Positions 18,115 through 29,328 are shown, counted from the stretch's first letter. The stretch: DNA of 64,000 nt from Chlorobiota bacterium (GCA_013151215.1 JAADIS010000113.1:1-64000); one strand, 5' to 3'. The notes: generated by a model not told the origin, from the letters alone. A program made the numbers and translations.

Positions 18115-20952
18115 ATGAGCATAAAATATATACTCTATCTTATCTTAATATTAATACCGCTGGGGGCTGCCACCCAAACAGGGACCCTTAAAGGAAAAAT
18201 AACCGATGCAGAACTTGGCGAAGTTCTAATAGGGGCAACTATCCTCATCGACGGCACTTTCATAGGGACTTCTACCGACCTTGACGGCAATTATACAATT
18301 ACTGATATTAAACCAGGGATATATAGTTTAAAAAGCCAGTATATTTCATTTCAAAGCCGGATATTCGAGAATGTGGAGATCAAGGCCGGCGAAGTAACGA
18401 CGGTTAACGTAATACTGAGCCCGACAACCGTTGGCCTGGAGGAGTTTGTTGTAAATGCTAAGGCAAACCACCGTACCGAAACGGCGCTTCTGAGCATCCA
18501 GAAAAAATCAAGCAACGTTATCGAAGGCTTATCGGCACAGCAGATGCAACGCTCGGGCGACAGCGATGCTGCCTCCGCCTTAAAAAGGCTTGCGGGGATT
18601 AACGTCCAAGGGGGCAGGTATGTATTTATACGGGGATTGTCGGACCGTTATTCCAAGACCACTATAAACGGCTCCGAGATCCCGGGCCTCGATCCGGACA
18701 GGAACACCGTCCAACTGGATATTTTTCCGACCAACTTATTGGAGAACATTATCGTTTACAAGACATTCAGCCCCAATTTGCCCGGGGATTTCACAGGAGG
18801 GTATATTGATATACGGACCAGGGATTTTCCTGAAGCTTATCAACTTGACGCCTATGTTGCTGCGGCCTACAATAGCAACGCCAGCTTGAACAACAACTTT
18901 ATCTCATATCCCGGCTCAGCGAGCGATATACTGGGTTTCGACAACGGGACACGGGATATCCCCGCCCCTGCCAGCGACAATATCCCAAACTACCCGAACG
19001 ACTTACAAACTTTATCAGATATAAGCATGGCTTTCAACAAGGTGATGGCCCCGGTTAAAAGCCCATCGTTCCTGAACAACAAGATGTCGTTTTCGGTAGG
19101 CGACAGCAAAGATTTCGGCAACAGTCAATTAGGGTATTTTTTCGGCTTTAGCTATAAACATGAAAACGAGTTTTACGAAGACGGTATCAAAGCAAGGTAT
19201 AAATTAGGCGGGGCTAATGATACCCAGCTAATTACCGAGCACAAATATAATGACACAAAAGCCAGTTCGGAAGCATTATGGGGCGCCCTTCTAAGCATCT
19301 CGTATAAAATTAACGCTTCACACAAATTGAGCATAAATATGTTTAAGAACCAAAGCGGCATGTCGGTGGCCCGGTATATGATCGGGGAGAAACCTTCCGA
19401 CGACGCCGATGGGCTGTTTATTGAGACGCGTGTCCTGCAGTGGCTTGAAAGATCCTTGAACACGGCACAGATAAAAGGGAGCCACTATTTTGAGAACCTC
19501 TCGAAACTAAAGTTCGACTGGATGGGCTCGTTTACCTTTTCATATCAAAACGAGCCGGATATGAGGTTCTTTACCAATAGTTATTATCCAGGAGCGGAGG
19601 GAGATAACAAATACCAAATAGAACCCTCGATTTATAGGCTGCCCGCAAGATATTATAGGAACATGAAAGAAAACAACCTTCATCTCAAGGGCGATTTCAC
19701 AATGGATCTTGGTTCGGGGGCCCAGTCTCCCAAATTAAAATTCGGGGCTTCATATTATCATAAAAAACGTTCTTTCAACGATAGAAGAATTGATTATGCC
19801 ATCCAATATCCAATATCAGGCAATTCTTACGACGGAAACGTCGCAAATTTTTTGGCGGATGGGAATATAGGCGTAAACTTTCCGACCTATGACCCTGAAA
19901 GAGGATTTAACTTTGGTTTGCATGTCAGGGGCAATCCGGGTGATGATTTAAAAAATTCCTATAAGGCAGAGCAGGGTGTTTTGGCCTTATATGCCATGAC
20001 CGATACTAAAATCGGCCCTTCATTAAGAATTGTCGGCGGCTTAAGATATGAGAGCACGCTTATCAACTCAAGAAGCAACAACAACGAACTAAAGCCGGGA
20101 TATTTGAAGAACAACGATTTTTTGCCTGCCCTCAACCTTACTTATTACCTGAGCAGCAGGACAAACTTACGTTTCAATGCGAGCAGGACCCTGGCAAGGC
20201 CAACATTTAGGGAACTAGCCCCTTATGCTAACGAAAACTTTGCAGGTGGCGAAACTTATGTGGGAAACGCTGAACTGAAAAGAACCCTGATCAACAATAT
20301 CGATCTTAAATGGGAGTATTTTGCCAAGCCCGGCGAGGTCTTGTCCGTGGGCGGGTTTTACAAAGGATTTATCGACCCGATAGAACTTGTGGACAATCCC
20401 AAGTCCCAAAACCCCGAGCTGAGGTGGGACAACGTTGACAAGGCTAATGTTTATGGTCTTGAATTCGATGTCAGAAAAAACCTCGACTTTTTAAGTGCTT
20501 TGAGGAATTTTAAATTGGGAATAAACATTTCTTATATCTTTTCCGAAGTCGCCATCGACTCTATAGAGCTTTCGGCAATCTTGGCCACCGACCCGGGAGC
20601 CAGGGCAACAAGACCTATGTCGGGACAATCGCCATATATCTTCAACGCCATTATTGGCTACATAAACACCGATATCGGCTTCGACGCCAATATCGTTTAT
20701 AATGTGAACGGCCCTAAAATCATTATAAACGTAAAAGGCGGAACACCCGACATATACGAGCAGGCATTCCATTCGCTTAATTTTACCGCTAACAAGGACA
20801 TTGGCGCAAATTGGCAGATAAGTGCAAAGGTGAAGAACATCCTCAACGGTGTTTATAAACAATCATACTTTTATAAAGGAAACGAATATGTTTACCGCAG
20901 TTTTACCAAAGGAACTATTTTTGAACTAGGAATAAAATTAATGATCAGGTAA
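18115..20952 (+). CDS. TonB-dependent receptor with carboxypeptidase-regulatory-like domain
   Basis: The 945-aa protein starts at ATG 18115; a TTG two codons upstream also opens the frame. Order of parts: signal peptide; carboxypeptidase D regulatory-like beta-sandwich (about 25-105, GTLKGKITDAELGEVLIGAT); plug (about 125-235, with RLAGINVQGGRYVFIRGLSD and GGYIDIRT); large barrel with extracellular loops. The last strand is GTIFELGIKLMIR. It probably imports or exchanges a ligand together with the lipoprotein encoded just upstream. No SusD-like protein is present, so it is not a standard glycan utilisation pair. It converges with pbpC, leaving 38 nt. Confidence 0.9.
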   Translation: MSIKYILYLILILIPLGAATQTGTLKGKITDAELGEVLIGATILIDGTFIGTSTDLDGNYTITDIKPGIYSLKSQYISFQSRIFENVEIKAGEVTTVNVILSPTTVGLEEFVVNAKANHRTETALLSIQKKSSNVIEGLSAQQMQRSGDSDAASALKRLAGINVQGGRYVFIRGLSDRYSKTTINGSEIPGLDPDRNTVQLDIFPTNLLENIIVYKTFSPNLPGDFTGGYIDIRTRDFPEAYQLDAYVAAAYNSNASLNNNFISYPGSASDILGFDNGTRDIPAPASDNIPNYPNDLQTLSDISMAFNKVMAPVKSPSFLNNKMSFSVGDSKDFGNSQLGYFFGFSYKHENEFYEDGIKARYKLGGANDTQLITEHKYNDTKASSEALWGALLSISYKINASHKLSINMFKNQSGMSVARYMIGEKPSDDADGLFIETRVLQWLERSLNTAQIKGSHYFENLSKLKFDWMGSFTFSYQNEPDMRFFTNSYYPGAEGDNKYQIEPSIYRLPARYYRNMKENNLHLKGDFTMDLGSGAQSPKLKFGASYYHKKRSFNDRRIDYAIQYPISGNSYDGNVANFLADGNIGVNFPTYDPERGFNFGLHVRGNPGDDLKNSYKAEQGVLALYAMTDTKIGPSLRIVGGLRYESTLINSRSNNNELKPGYLKNNDFLPALNLTYYLSSRTNLRFNASRTLARPTFRELAPYANENFAGGETYVGNAELKRTLINNIDLKWEYFAKPGEVLSVGGFYKGFIDPIELVDNPKSQNPELRWDNVDKANVYGLEFDVRKNLDFLSALRNFKLGINISYIFSEVAIDSIELSAILATDPGARATRPMSGQSPYIFNAIIGYINTDIGFDANIVYNVNGPKIIINVKGGTPDIYEQAFHSLNFTANKDIGANWQISAKVKNILNGVYKQSYFYKGNEYVYRSFTKGTIFELGIKLMIR

Positions 20953-20990
20953 TTGGATATCCGCTTTTTTCATAGAAAAGACCGGGTTTC

Positions 20991-23357
20991 TTAACGCAAT
21001 ACAGTGAATACGACTGATTTATATTCCCCGCCCTGATCTACTGCGGTGAGTTTATGCTTACCGCTTGCCGGAACGAAAGGCAGTTGGTGCCTTCTTTTCG
21101 TGATCCCGATAAGCTTGTCGTCCAAATGCCAATAGATGGTTGCATTATCATCGTGATGGCTAAGCTCGAAGATGATTTCCTTAGCCTTGTTATTTTCATC
21201 ATGCGAAACGAAGATAGTCGAGTTGGATGTGGGGTACATAAAGTCCATGCTGTTTTCTCCACCCGTTTCACCGCAGCCGCTTCTATATGGTGGAAGAGGC
21301 AGGTAGGCCGGATGCTTTTTCTTATAGTAATACTCTTGTACCGGGGGCAGGACAAACCAGTTGACAGCCATTAGCCCATCGTCGTCGGCGCATTGACGCG
21401 ATAAGCGGTATTCCTTGTTCTTATCAGTAAAGATATGTTTATGATAAGTGCATACTTTAATCGACTGCTCACTTAAGCCGCAGTCTATCAGTTCGGTATC
21501 TTCACAGAAGCGGGAAGCAGGGAGTCCGCTACGCTTACATACCTCTATTTCCTGTAACTCGTCGTAGGGAGGATAAAACTCAGTACTTTGTTTTAGGTTA
21601 TTAAAAATATCAAACATAAGGGGTGCGGCAGTTTTGGTCCCGCTCAAACCATTTCGGCCTTCGCCATCGGCATTACCAACCCAAACGCCCACAACATAAT
21701 CTGCAGTCGTGCCAATGGCCCAGGCGTCTTTATATCCGTGCGACGTCCCTGTTTTCCATGCTATTTGCGAAGATGACCCAAAGTTCTCCCAACCGGCTTC
21801 CGTCTCGGGCCTCGATACCTTTTTTAGTGCATCGTAGCAAAGCCATATCGAGGAGGCATGCAAGGGCCCAGGCTCTTCTGTCATCTTCGTATCAATTAGT
21901 TTATCAGCAAGCTCAAGCCTTAAGGGCTGATAAGCATTCCTTGGGTATTTTCCATAATTATCGTCGAAGCCCCTAAGCGTTCGGGCCATTGACGTATAAG
22001 CACCTACCAACTCATAAAGAGATGTCTCGCCCCCGCCCAAAATGAGGCTCAAACCATAATAATCGGCACTTTTGTTAAAACTCTTAAAGCCCAGCTTATT
22101 AAGCAAATATAAAAAACGTGCTATGCCATATTCCTGAAGCATATAAACTGCCGGAACATTCAATGACCTGGCAAGTGCCTGCGATGCTGGAACAGCCCCC
22201 TGGAACTCACCATTATAGTTTTGAGGGGAATAATTATCGAAATAACTCGGGATGTCCCTGACCAGGCTGTTGGGCAGAATACTTCCTTCATCTAGCATAG
22301 CAGCATAAAGAAAAGGTTTTAAAATACTTCCCGTACTCCTGTTGGCCATTGCCATATCATTATACTCGTCTTTTATCTTGAGTTTTGTCGTGGAGGAAAT
22401 ATTCCCGGCATAAGCCAGCACCTCCCCTGTTTTAACATAAGATATTATAACTGCCGCATTATTGATCCCGATATCCTGAAAGCTGTTTGCGTGACCGCTT
22501 AAAGCCGAGTTGACCATTTTCTGCAAATAAACATCGATAGTAGTAGTATGTGTCAGCCCCTTGCCCGATTTCTCGAGCTTTTGTAATAAATGAGGGCAGG
22601 TTTGTTCAAGGTCCTTGAGTTTGTCCGGGATCTCCTCAAGCACGGCCAGCTCATATTCCAGGCTATCTATAATTTGTTGGTCCATAAGGTTTTTCAACAG
22701 CTTATCCCTTTTCTTCCTTAAGCTGCTCCGGTTCCTGCCGGGATGAATTAATGCCGGGGCATTTGGCAATACGGCAAGCGTGGCGGACTCTGCCCAGCTT
22801 AGATCGCCGGCAGGTCGTTTGAAATATCGCCAGCTGGCGGCACTAAGGCCGACGACATTACCTCCAAAAGGCGCATTTGCACAATATAGCTCGAGTATTT
22901 CCTTCTTCGTATGAGTTAGTTCCAGCCCCAAGGCCATGATGCCCTCTATAGCCTTTTCCTTAATGCTCCTTGCCTTGCCTTTCCTGGCAATCCGCATCAC
23001 CTGCATGCTTATGGTGCTGGCTCCCCTGACAATTTTACCGGCCATGATATTGTCCCTTAAGGAGGTAAACACAGAAATGGGGTTTATGCCTGGGTGATAA
23101 TAAAAATACCTATCCTCAAAACTCAAGATACAAGTCTCGAACCTTTTGGGTATCAATGTTGTATCAGAAAAACGCCATTGGCCGTCAGAAGCGACCTTAG
23201 CCCCAAGTAGCCTACCCTTCCTGTCAAGGACAACGGTACTGAAACCATCGGTGAACAAGGGCCTGGGCAAAATTATCCAACCACCGATAAATAAAAGCAC
23301 AACGGCAGCCGTAAGCCACATAAAAATTTGCAATATTGTCTTTTTCAGGATTCTCAT
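20991..23357 (-). CDS. pbpC: Penicillin-binding protein 1C
   Basis: A bifunctional peptidoglycan synthase anchored by one N-terminal membrane helix (about residues 9-30). The GT51 glycosyltransferase domain carries SFEDRYFYYHPGI and GASTISMQVMR. The transpeptidase domain has SxxK (STGSILKPF), SxN (SLNVPA) and KTG (AWKTGTSHG). A C-terminal BiPBP_C-like domain ends the protein. The start ATG at 23357 lies 17 nt after the alpha-2-macroglobulin stop; a TTG at 23393 would overlap that gene and is less likely. The PbpC and alpha-2-macroglobulin pairing is widely conserved and is thought to couple cell-wall repair with protease defence. Confidence 0.95.
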   Translation of the reverse strand: MRILKKTILQIFMWLTAAVVLLFIGGWIILPRPLFTDGFSTVVLDRKGRLLGAKVASDGQWRFSDTTLIPKRFETCILSFEDRYFYYHPGINPISVFTSLRDNIMAGKIVRGASTISMQVMRIARKGKARSIKEKAIEGIMALGLELTHTKKEILELYCANAPFGGNVVGLSAASWRYFKRPAGDLSWAESATLAVLPNAPALIHPGRNRSSLRKKRDKLLKNLMDQQIIDSLEYELAVLEEIPDKLKDLEQTCPHLLQKLEKSGKGLTHTTTIDVYLQKMVNSALSGHANSFQDIGINNAAVIISYVKTGEVLAYAGNISSTTKLKIKDEYNDMAMANRSTGSILKPFLYAAMLDEGSILPNSLVRDIPSYFDNYSPQNYNGEFQGAVPASQALARSLNVPAVYMLQEYGIARFLYLLNKLGFKSFNKSADYYGLSLILGGGETSLYELVGAYTSMARTLRGFDDNYGKYPRNAYQPLRLELADKLIDTKMTEEPGPLHASSIWLCYDALKKVSRPETEAGWENFGSSSQIAWKTGTSHGYKDAWAIGTTADYVVGVWVGNADGEGRNGLSGTKTAAPLMFDIFNNLKQSTEFYPPYDELQEIEVCKRSGLPASRFCEDTELIDCGLSEQSIKVCTYHKHIFTDKNKEYRLSRQCADDDGLMAVNWFVLPPVQEYYYKKKHPAYLPLPPYRSGCGETGGENSMDFMYPTSNSTIFVSHDENNKAKEIIFELSHHDDNATIYWHLDDKLIGITKRRHQLPFVPASGKHKLTAVDQGGEYKSVVFTVLR

Positions 23358-23374
23358 GATGCTAAAGGCCTTTT

Positions 23375-26300
23375 TTACTCCACCCTGACCCAACCGCCTC
23401 CTTTAACGGCTTCTATGGTTTTATCGTACATATCGCTGCATGAGGCAGCCGGAAGATAAAACTCGCCTTTGTAGGAGGCATTTAAGAGAACGATGAACTT
23501 TTTGGTATCACCCCTGCGGAGAACAAAAAAGAAGTTTACCCTGTCGTCGCGGAAATCGACATAATCAGCGGGATCCGATTTCAGCTCGGCGCCTAAATCG
23601 AACAAACGGCTGTTTATTATTTCCCACCCAGACGGGAACACCTGGCTCAAGGCAAGATTGCGCATCCTTGAGGTCCAGTTGTTCGTAATCTTGATCTCGG
23701 CATAAAAATCAGTCCCTTGCTTAATACGTCCGGGATCGATAAGTTTTCCGTCCATATCTTTATAAAGCAGCTCCATACCAATCTTTGATTCCCTTTCGAG
23801 GGGAGCACCCATTTTTGGTATTCCCGATGCAGTTACGGTAAGAAAGATTTCTTTGGAACCTGTATTCTCGATTTTTATTTTTCCTCCGGGTTGGGCATCA
23901 AGATTAACTGAATAAATCGGCTTTCCCGTTTCTATCACGCCCGAGTTTTTATTTGCCCAAGTATAACTGAAGGATAAAGGCTCATTTTTTTTATCCTTGG
24001 CATAAAACTGGCTTATTGCACTTAACGAAAAAGCCGTTGTTTGAGTGCTATACCATCTGTTCGACTTCAAAGCCTCCGCTAGCTCGAAAACCAGCGCGAG
24101 GGCCTGCTCTCTGTCGATATAATTTAACGCATTTATGATCATTGCCTTATCCCTCAGCTCGGAACCGTAATTATAATACCAATACGAATCGTTGGGACTC
24201 AGGTATTTTATATTAGCAATTGCCTTCATGGCAATTCTCTTTTGACCAGCCAAAGCATAGGAAGCAGCAAGCTCATATTTTGCGATTGCATTTACGTTTT
24301 TTATCTCGCGCAATCGGTTCATGGCACTTATGTTAGGCTTTCCGGCCAACGCCAAGCTAAACAATCGGTATGCCTGTTGCAGGTCGTTTTTTAGCTTGCC
24401 CTTTATATCATATCGAGGCGTCCAGCTATCCGAGGCTTTCTTTTGATAGGCAATCCAATTAGTGAGCGCCTGATGTGAAACTAAATAGCCTTTCTCCTCA
24501 GCCTGAACCAGAAAATGACCTGCATAGGACGAGCCCCAGTCCGAAACCGTCGATCCACCTTGCCAATAGGAAAACCCGCCTCCTGCCATTTGCATCCTGA
24601 GAATTTTATCAATCGCAAAATTTATATTGTAGTCAACTTTATTCTTTTGCTTGTTGGTAAGCCCGACCAGCTGATTTAGATAGAGTTGCGGAAAAACCGA
24701 GGATGTGGTTTGCTCTATGCATCCGTAAGGGTAACGGATCAAATATTCGAGCCTTCTTTCAAGATTGATTTGTGGTATGGCAGAAATACTGATATTCAAC
24801 TCATTAGACCCTTTTTGCCCAATGAGTTCCGCTATGTGTGTTATAGTGGAGGCCGGCGGGATGATCTTATGCTCAACATCAAAGATCCTTTCATTGGGAT
24901 TCCTCACCTGTACTTCCAGCTCGTAATAGGCGGACTCGTTGCCTGAGCTTAGCTCTATTTTTATCTTTCCTATTCCGTTGACCTCGTCCACCGAAATATC
25001 AAAATCGAGGTCCTTCTCACCAATTTTGTCAACCTTTATCGTCTTCAGCTTATCTTTACAGATAAACATATCGTCAGGAATTAATTTGACCCTTACGTTC
25101 TTTATCTTATCGTCCAATATAAAGACCGATACGGGCAACTTCAACTTTTCGCCAGGTGCGAGAATACGAGGCAATGTTGCCAATACCATCAATGGCTGCT
25201 TTACGCTGACGGATTTATCGGTTTTGCCATAAGCACCTTGGTTCCCGGCTATCAGCATTACCCTTACCGAACCTATATAGTTCGGCATAAGCAGCTTATG
25301 CTCTGCCGTTTCACCTTTTTCCAAGCTAAAAGGCCCTAAATATGTTACTACTGCCTTGAACCTATTGGCTTTCTTTTTAGCTGGCGAGTCGTCAATTATC
25401 TCATCGCTTCCGCCTATGGCAAAGGTTTGGCTAATCTTGCCTATATAGGCCGACATGACATCGCTGAAAATATCCCATGTTTGAACGAACAGGGCCTGTT
25501 TTGCATAAAAGGAGGAATGCGGGTCGGGCGTCCTGAAATGTGTCAGGTCCAATAGCCCTTCATCGACCACGGCAATAGTATAAGTCATTTTTTCGCCGTT
25601 TTTCTCACTGACTTTTATTCCGTATGTCGAATTTGGCCTTATAGTCCCGGCCATTTCCAACTGTGGCAACAAAACACTCTTCTTGTCTTCCACCATAATA
25701 GGCACCAAGCCGTATTTCCTTATGGGAACATCCTTGACGTTTGCTCCATAGGGCTGTATTACAGAAATATAGGCGTATATATTCGGCGACATTTCCTTAG
25801 TTGCGACAAACTTGACAAGGCTTTCACCGGCAGTTGTTTCCTGCCACCAATAATCCAAGATCTTAGTGTCGCTCTCAAGACTTACCAGCATATTCGAGTT
25901 TTCGCCGGTAGGCAGGCTTATTTTAACAGTATCGCCGACACTATATTTTTCATTGTCGGTTGTCAGGCTCAATAAGGCTGCATCCTCTGCTCCTTTCCTG
26001 TTTTTCCGGCTGTACCATGATGGCCAATCCAGATAAGCTATCGATCCTGTGCTATGCCCGTTTTCGGGATCGAAGACATTTACATAAAACCTGCCCCATT
26101 CAGGATAAGAAATGTTCAAGTCGAAATCTGCTTTGCCATTTTTTGTGTCGAGCCGCGATTGATAGACTCTTCGATAATAATCCTTATTGATGTATCTGCC
26201 GGCTGAACGGCCTCCGGAACCATACCACCACGACCAGCTCATCCTATAAACTTCCACCTGCAGACCCTTAACATCCACAGGCTTGCCATTGGCATCAACT

Positions 26301-28912
26301 GTAACCACTTTGAATTTGTGGGGCTTATCAACTTCCAGATAATCGTTGCCCTCCCCGGCATCGGGTTGCAGCAGCCCGATATAATAATCGTAAGGCGAAT
26401 ATATCTTGCTTATTTGATCGATAGAAAAGTCGCCGCCTTTTTCGAATACCCTGCTCACGAAACTAACCTTCAGCTCTCCCGGCACGCGATCGAAGGAAGG
26501 CAGCTTGATATAGAAACCTTTCTCGCCACGGGAGTCTAATTCCGTATCAAGAACAACAATGTCGTCAGCCTTGAAATACCTGCCCACATCATCGAAATTA
26601 TAAGCGGGGAAATCATCAAAAGAGGTCTTAATGCTTCTTATAGTAGCATTTACCGTAGCCCGCAGGTTTCCGGCAATTCCGCCATGTAGCCAGTTCGCTT
26701 TCAGCTCAGCATGATTATCCCCCTTTTTAAGAACCTCATTATCAATAGACAAGTTTATTTTTAGCCTATTTGGTTTTATATCTTCTATCCGCAGCCTCTT
26801 GGAGAACTCAGATCCGCCATACCTAAACTTTGCTATCCACAAGCCGGTAATGTCCTCGACCGAAGTTTTTATCCTAAAGGAATAGAAACCGTTTTTATTA
26901 GTGGCAATAGTTTGTTCGCTAACTAATTTCGACAAGGGGTCGAACAGCTTTACCGACGCCGGATGCTGTTCCTGAACCTCATTGTTCATATCTTCAACCA
27001 TCATTGTCAGAAACAAGGTGTCGCCGGGGCGCCAAACTCCCCTATCGCCATAGATATAGGCTTTTATACCTTCCTTTAGCTTAATACCTTTAGTGTTGAA
27101 ACGCGAGAATGACAGTGTGCTGGCATCGCTTATTTTAAGATATGAATATTCATCGCCTCTATTGGCTATTACGAGCCAGGGTTCTTTGGTGTGCTTGAAA
27201 ACGGCAAAACCATCGCCATCGGTTTTTGTTTCCTCAAGCAATTGCTGCTGATAATTAAAAATGCTCAAACTAAGGCCGCTTATGGGCCTGGCCGTGATTA
27301 GATCAGTTGCAAAAACCTTATAATCCTTGCCATCGCCGCCTTTAAGCGTTAAGCCGATGTTTGAGGGCAAAACGTTCTTTTGGATAAAACGCTTATGATA
27401 ATAGTACGAGCCTGAGCACGGGTCATCTTTTTTATACCATTGAAAGCCTTCGGGATAATAATATTCGTCCTTATAATAATCACCCGATTGATAATAGGAA
27501 TATTCGGCGGCATCGTCTATGTCGTCCTGTTCGCACTCATAAAGCGAGTATTCTTTCTTGAATTTGATTTGAACTCTGTATACTCCTGTTTCATAACCTT
27601 TTATAAGGTTTCGCAAATCTAATTGATAAGCATTCCATTTACCGTTATTTGCCTGTTCACCGGCCATCAGCTCAAGGTTTTGAGTGCTTATGATCCCCGA
27701 AACCCTGCTTAGCTCGTATTTACCGCCAAGATTGTTCATCTGCATAAACTGCATAATGTTGTTCGCAAAAATCTTATGGACTATAACATCCACTTTCGAC
27801 AGGTTTACGGCTTCAAAAGTCAACAACCATTTGTCCTTGCCGGGCATTATTGCCCCATCGTCCAAAAAGCGGACGGCAGGCTTAAGCTGCCCGAAAAAGC
27901 CTTTCAGCACCACTTTGCCGGCTAGGTTTCTCCCCGTCTTGCTTCTTATTTCCTTGTTGATTACCACATTGATATCGCCGATAATATACTTATCCGGATA
28001 AATTAAAACCCTGTTTGCATCGATAATATATTTTGCTTCTGGCGATTCGACGATATAGATTATCCCTTTCGGGTTTAAACTTTTGTCGATGGGATCGGAA
28101 AAACTGATTTCAGCATACTGGTCAGGGCCGTTTACAAGCTTTATATCAGTTACTTCAAATATGTTCTTGGATGGTATGCGTATTTCCTTTATCCCACTGT
28201 CCTTACAATATATGCCGCTTCCGTCCCATTTAATAATCACCTTGCTTTTTTGTTCCATACGTTTAATTCCTATTATCCGGAACCCAAGTGCGTTGCCGAT
28301 GAGGTAATCAGCAAATACGATGTCGAGCTTATCGCTTTTCTGGCTGGCGCCGATGAGCGTTTTAGCTTTTTCATAATCAACTTTATCAGAGAAGTGTAAT
28401 TTCCCGTTTATATAATTAAGGTTTTCGTCCTTCTCGCTACTAGATGACAACACATCCAGGCTAACATAAAACCTGAGGGGAATTACGGAAACATCAAACT
28501 CAAAATCTTTTTTCTGCCCGTCAGGCACGACAAACAACTTGCCCATATTCAAGATTATATGATAATCCTTTCCGTTTTCGAGTGCTTTATCGGGCACAAA
28601 GGCCAACGAGGATTTGCCCCTCCAATACACCTTGCCGCCCACATTCGGCACCATCTTGAATATGTCTTCCTGGATTTGGTCGCCACCATCCTTTATAAGT
28701 TCTATATTTTTTCGGAACTCCACGATTATCTCCGAGGAGGAGGAGATATTGCCTTCCGTGGCATAATACACCAACGGGGAATATTCAACTTTCTGCCTGG
28801 ATTTGCCAGGAAGTTGTTTCCTGTCGGCATCATTGCAGGAATAGAAGCTTAGGAATATTAAAATCAAGCTTAAAACTCGTGTTGACACAGATTCTCTTAA
28901 CAGGTTGTTCAT
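23375..28912 (-). CDS. Bacterial alpha-2-macroglobulin lipoprotein with thioester
   Basis: The 1845-aa protein is an inner-membrane or periplasmic lipoprotein (lipobox LSFYSC). It has the MG-domain series of alpha-2-macroglobulins. The MG2-type strings EGIKAYIYGDRGVWRPGDT are near residue 620. The thioester motif CIEQ lies at residues 1398-1401 in YPYGCIEQTTSS, followed by the helical thioester domain (GGFSYWQGG). The intact Cys and Gln indicate the covalent protease-trapping type rather than the thioester-less variant. It is the first gene of a two-gene operon with pbpC. Length is at the upper end for the family, with a Tyr/Asp-rich insert near residues 465-500 (YYYPEGFQWYKKDD). Confidence 0.95.
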   Translation of the reverse strand: MNNLLRESVSTRVLSLILIFLSFYSCNDADRKQLPGKSRQKVEYSPLVYYATEGNISSSSEIIVEFRKNIELIKDGGDQIQEDIFKMVPNVGGKVYWRGKSSLAFVPDKALENGKDYHIILNMGKLFVVPDGQKKDFEFDVSVIPLRFYVSLDVLSSSSEKDENLNYINGKLHFSDKVDYEKAKTLIGASQKSDKLDIVFADYLIGNALGFRIIGIKRMEQKSKVIIKWDGSGIYCKDSGIKEIRIPSKNIFEVTDIKLVNGPDQYAEISFSDPIDKSLNPKGIIYIVESPEAKYIIDANRVLIYPDKYIIGDINVVINKEIRSKTGRNLAGKVVLKGFFGQLKPAVRFLDDGAIMPGKDKWLLTFEAVNLSKVDVIVHKIFANNIMQFMQMNNLGGKYELSRVSGIISTQNLELMAGEQANNGKWNAYQLDLRNLIKGYETGVYRVQIKFKKEYSLYECEQDDIDDAAEYSYYQSGDYYKDEYYYPEGFQWYKKDDPCSGSYYYHKRFIQKNVLPSNIGLTLKGGDGKDYKVFATDLITARPISGLSLSIFNYQQQLLEETKTDGDGFAVFKHTKEPWLVIANRGDEYSYLKISDASTLSFSRFNTKGIKLKEGIKAYIYGDRGVWRPGDTLFLTMMVEDMNNEVQEQHPASVKLFDPLSKLVSEQTIATNKNGFYSFRIKTSVEDITGLWIAKFRYGGSEFSKRLRIEDIKPNRLKINLSIDNEVLKKGDNHAELKANWLHGGIAGNLRATVNATIRSIKTSFDDFPAYNFDDVGRYFKADDIVVLDTELDSRGEKGFYIKLPSFDRVPGELKVSFVSRVFEKGGDFSIDQISKIYSPYDYYIGLLQPDAGEGNDYLEVDKPHKFKVVTVDANGKPVDVKGLQVEVYRMSWSWWYGSGGRSAGRYINKDYYRRVYQSRLDTKNGKADFDLNISYPEWGRFYVNVFDPENGHSTGSIAYLDWPSWYSRKNRKGAEDAALLSLTTDNEKYSVGDTVKISLPTGENSNMLVSLESDTKILDYWWQETTAGESLVKFVATKEMSPNIYAYISVIQPYGANVKDVPIRKYGLVPIMVEDKKSVLLPQLEMAGTIRPNSTYGIKVSEKNGEKMTYTIAVVDEGLLDLTHFRTPDPHSSFYAKQALFVQTWDIFSDVMSAYIGKISQTFAIGGSDEIIDDSPAKKKANRFKAVVTYLGPFSLEKGETAEHKLLMPNYIGSVRVMLIAGNQGAYGKTDKSVSVKQPLMVLATLPRILAPGEKLKLPVSVFILDDKIKNVRVKLIPDDMFICKDKLKTIKVDKIGEKDLDFDISVDEVNGIGKIKIELSSGNESAYYELEVQVRNPNERIFDVEHKIIPPASTITHIAELIGQKGSNELNISISAIPQINLERRLEYLIRYPYGCIEQTTSSVFPQLYLNQLVGLTNKQKNKVDYNINFAIDKILRMQMAGGGFSYWQGGSTVSDWGSSYAGHFLVQAEEKGYLVSHQALTNWIAYQKKASDSWTPRYDIKGKLKNDLQQAYRLFSLALAGKPNISAMNRLREIKNVNAIAKYELAASYALAGQKRIAMKAIANIKYLSPNDSYWYYNYGSELRDKAMIINALNYIDREQALALVFELAEALKSNRWYSTQTTAFSLSAISQFYAKDKKNEPLSFSYTWANKNSGVIETGKPIYSVNLDAQPGGKIKIENTGSKEIFLTVTASGIPKMGAPLERESKIGMELLYKDMDGKLIDPGRIKQGTDFYAEIKITNNWTSRMRNLALSQVFPSGWEIINSRLFDLGAELKSDPADYVDFRDDRVNFFFVLRRGDTKKFIVLLNASYKGEFYLPAASCSDMYDKTIEAVKGGGWVRVE

Positions 28913-29328
28913 ATCGCAAATGTTTATTGATTAGCAGGAAAAATATAAATTTCAATATTATCTTATACGAATTTCAATGTATAATATTACAATATTTTCT
29001 GACCTGATAAATTTATAAAAAATGACATAATACTTGTTATTATCATAATCCCAGTATCTTAAAAAAGTATTCCCAAGATCGGATTTTTGTCATTTTTTAC
29101 TAAAGTGCATTTATTTTAACGTATCTGCTTCGTTGCTAAACCTTTGAAATAGACGACTATATCGTCAGGATTAGACGCCTCACATCTGCATCAAACTAAA
29201 TGCATAAATTAATCAGGCTGAAATCCAAATACGGATTTATGGTAAGTTTTTTCATAATAACTAACGGGCTGTAAGCAAGTAATATTCTAGTAGTTAAGTT
29301 AATAAATCATAAATGGCCTTTTTCCACA
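28913..29328. other. 416-bp AT-rich intergenic region
   Basis: No ORF or RNA gene was found. It must contain the promoter of the alpha-2-macroglobulin operon at its left end and the 3' trailer of the amidohydrolase at its right end. A segment near 29125-29140 (ATCTGCTTCGTTGCTA) resembles, with three differences, the complement of part of the MITE-like element at 36.5 kb (ATCTACTTCATTGCTG). This could be a decayed relative or chance. Confidence 0.5.

Noticed and set aside
28913-29328. Possible second MITE copy
   Set aside because: Only a 16-nt stretch resembles the element at 36.5 kb with three mismatches, and no inverted ends are found.
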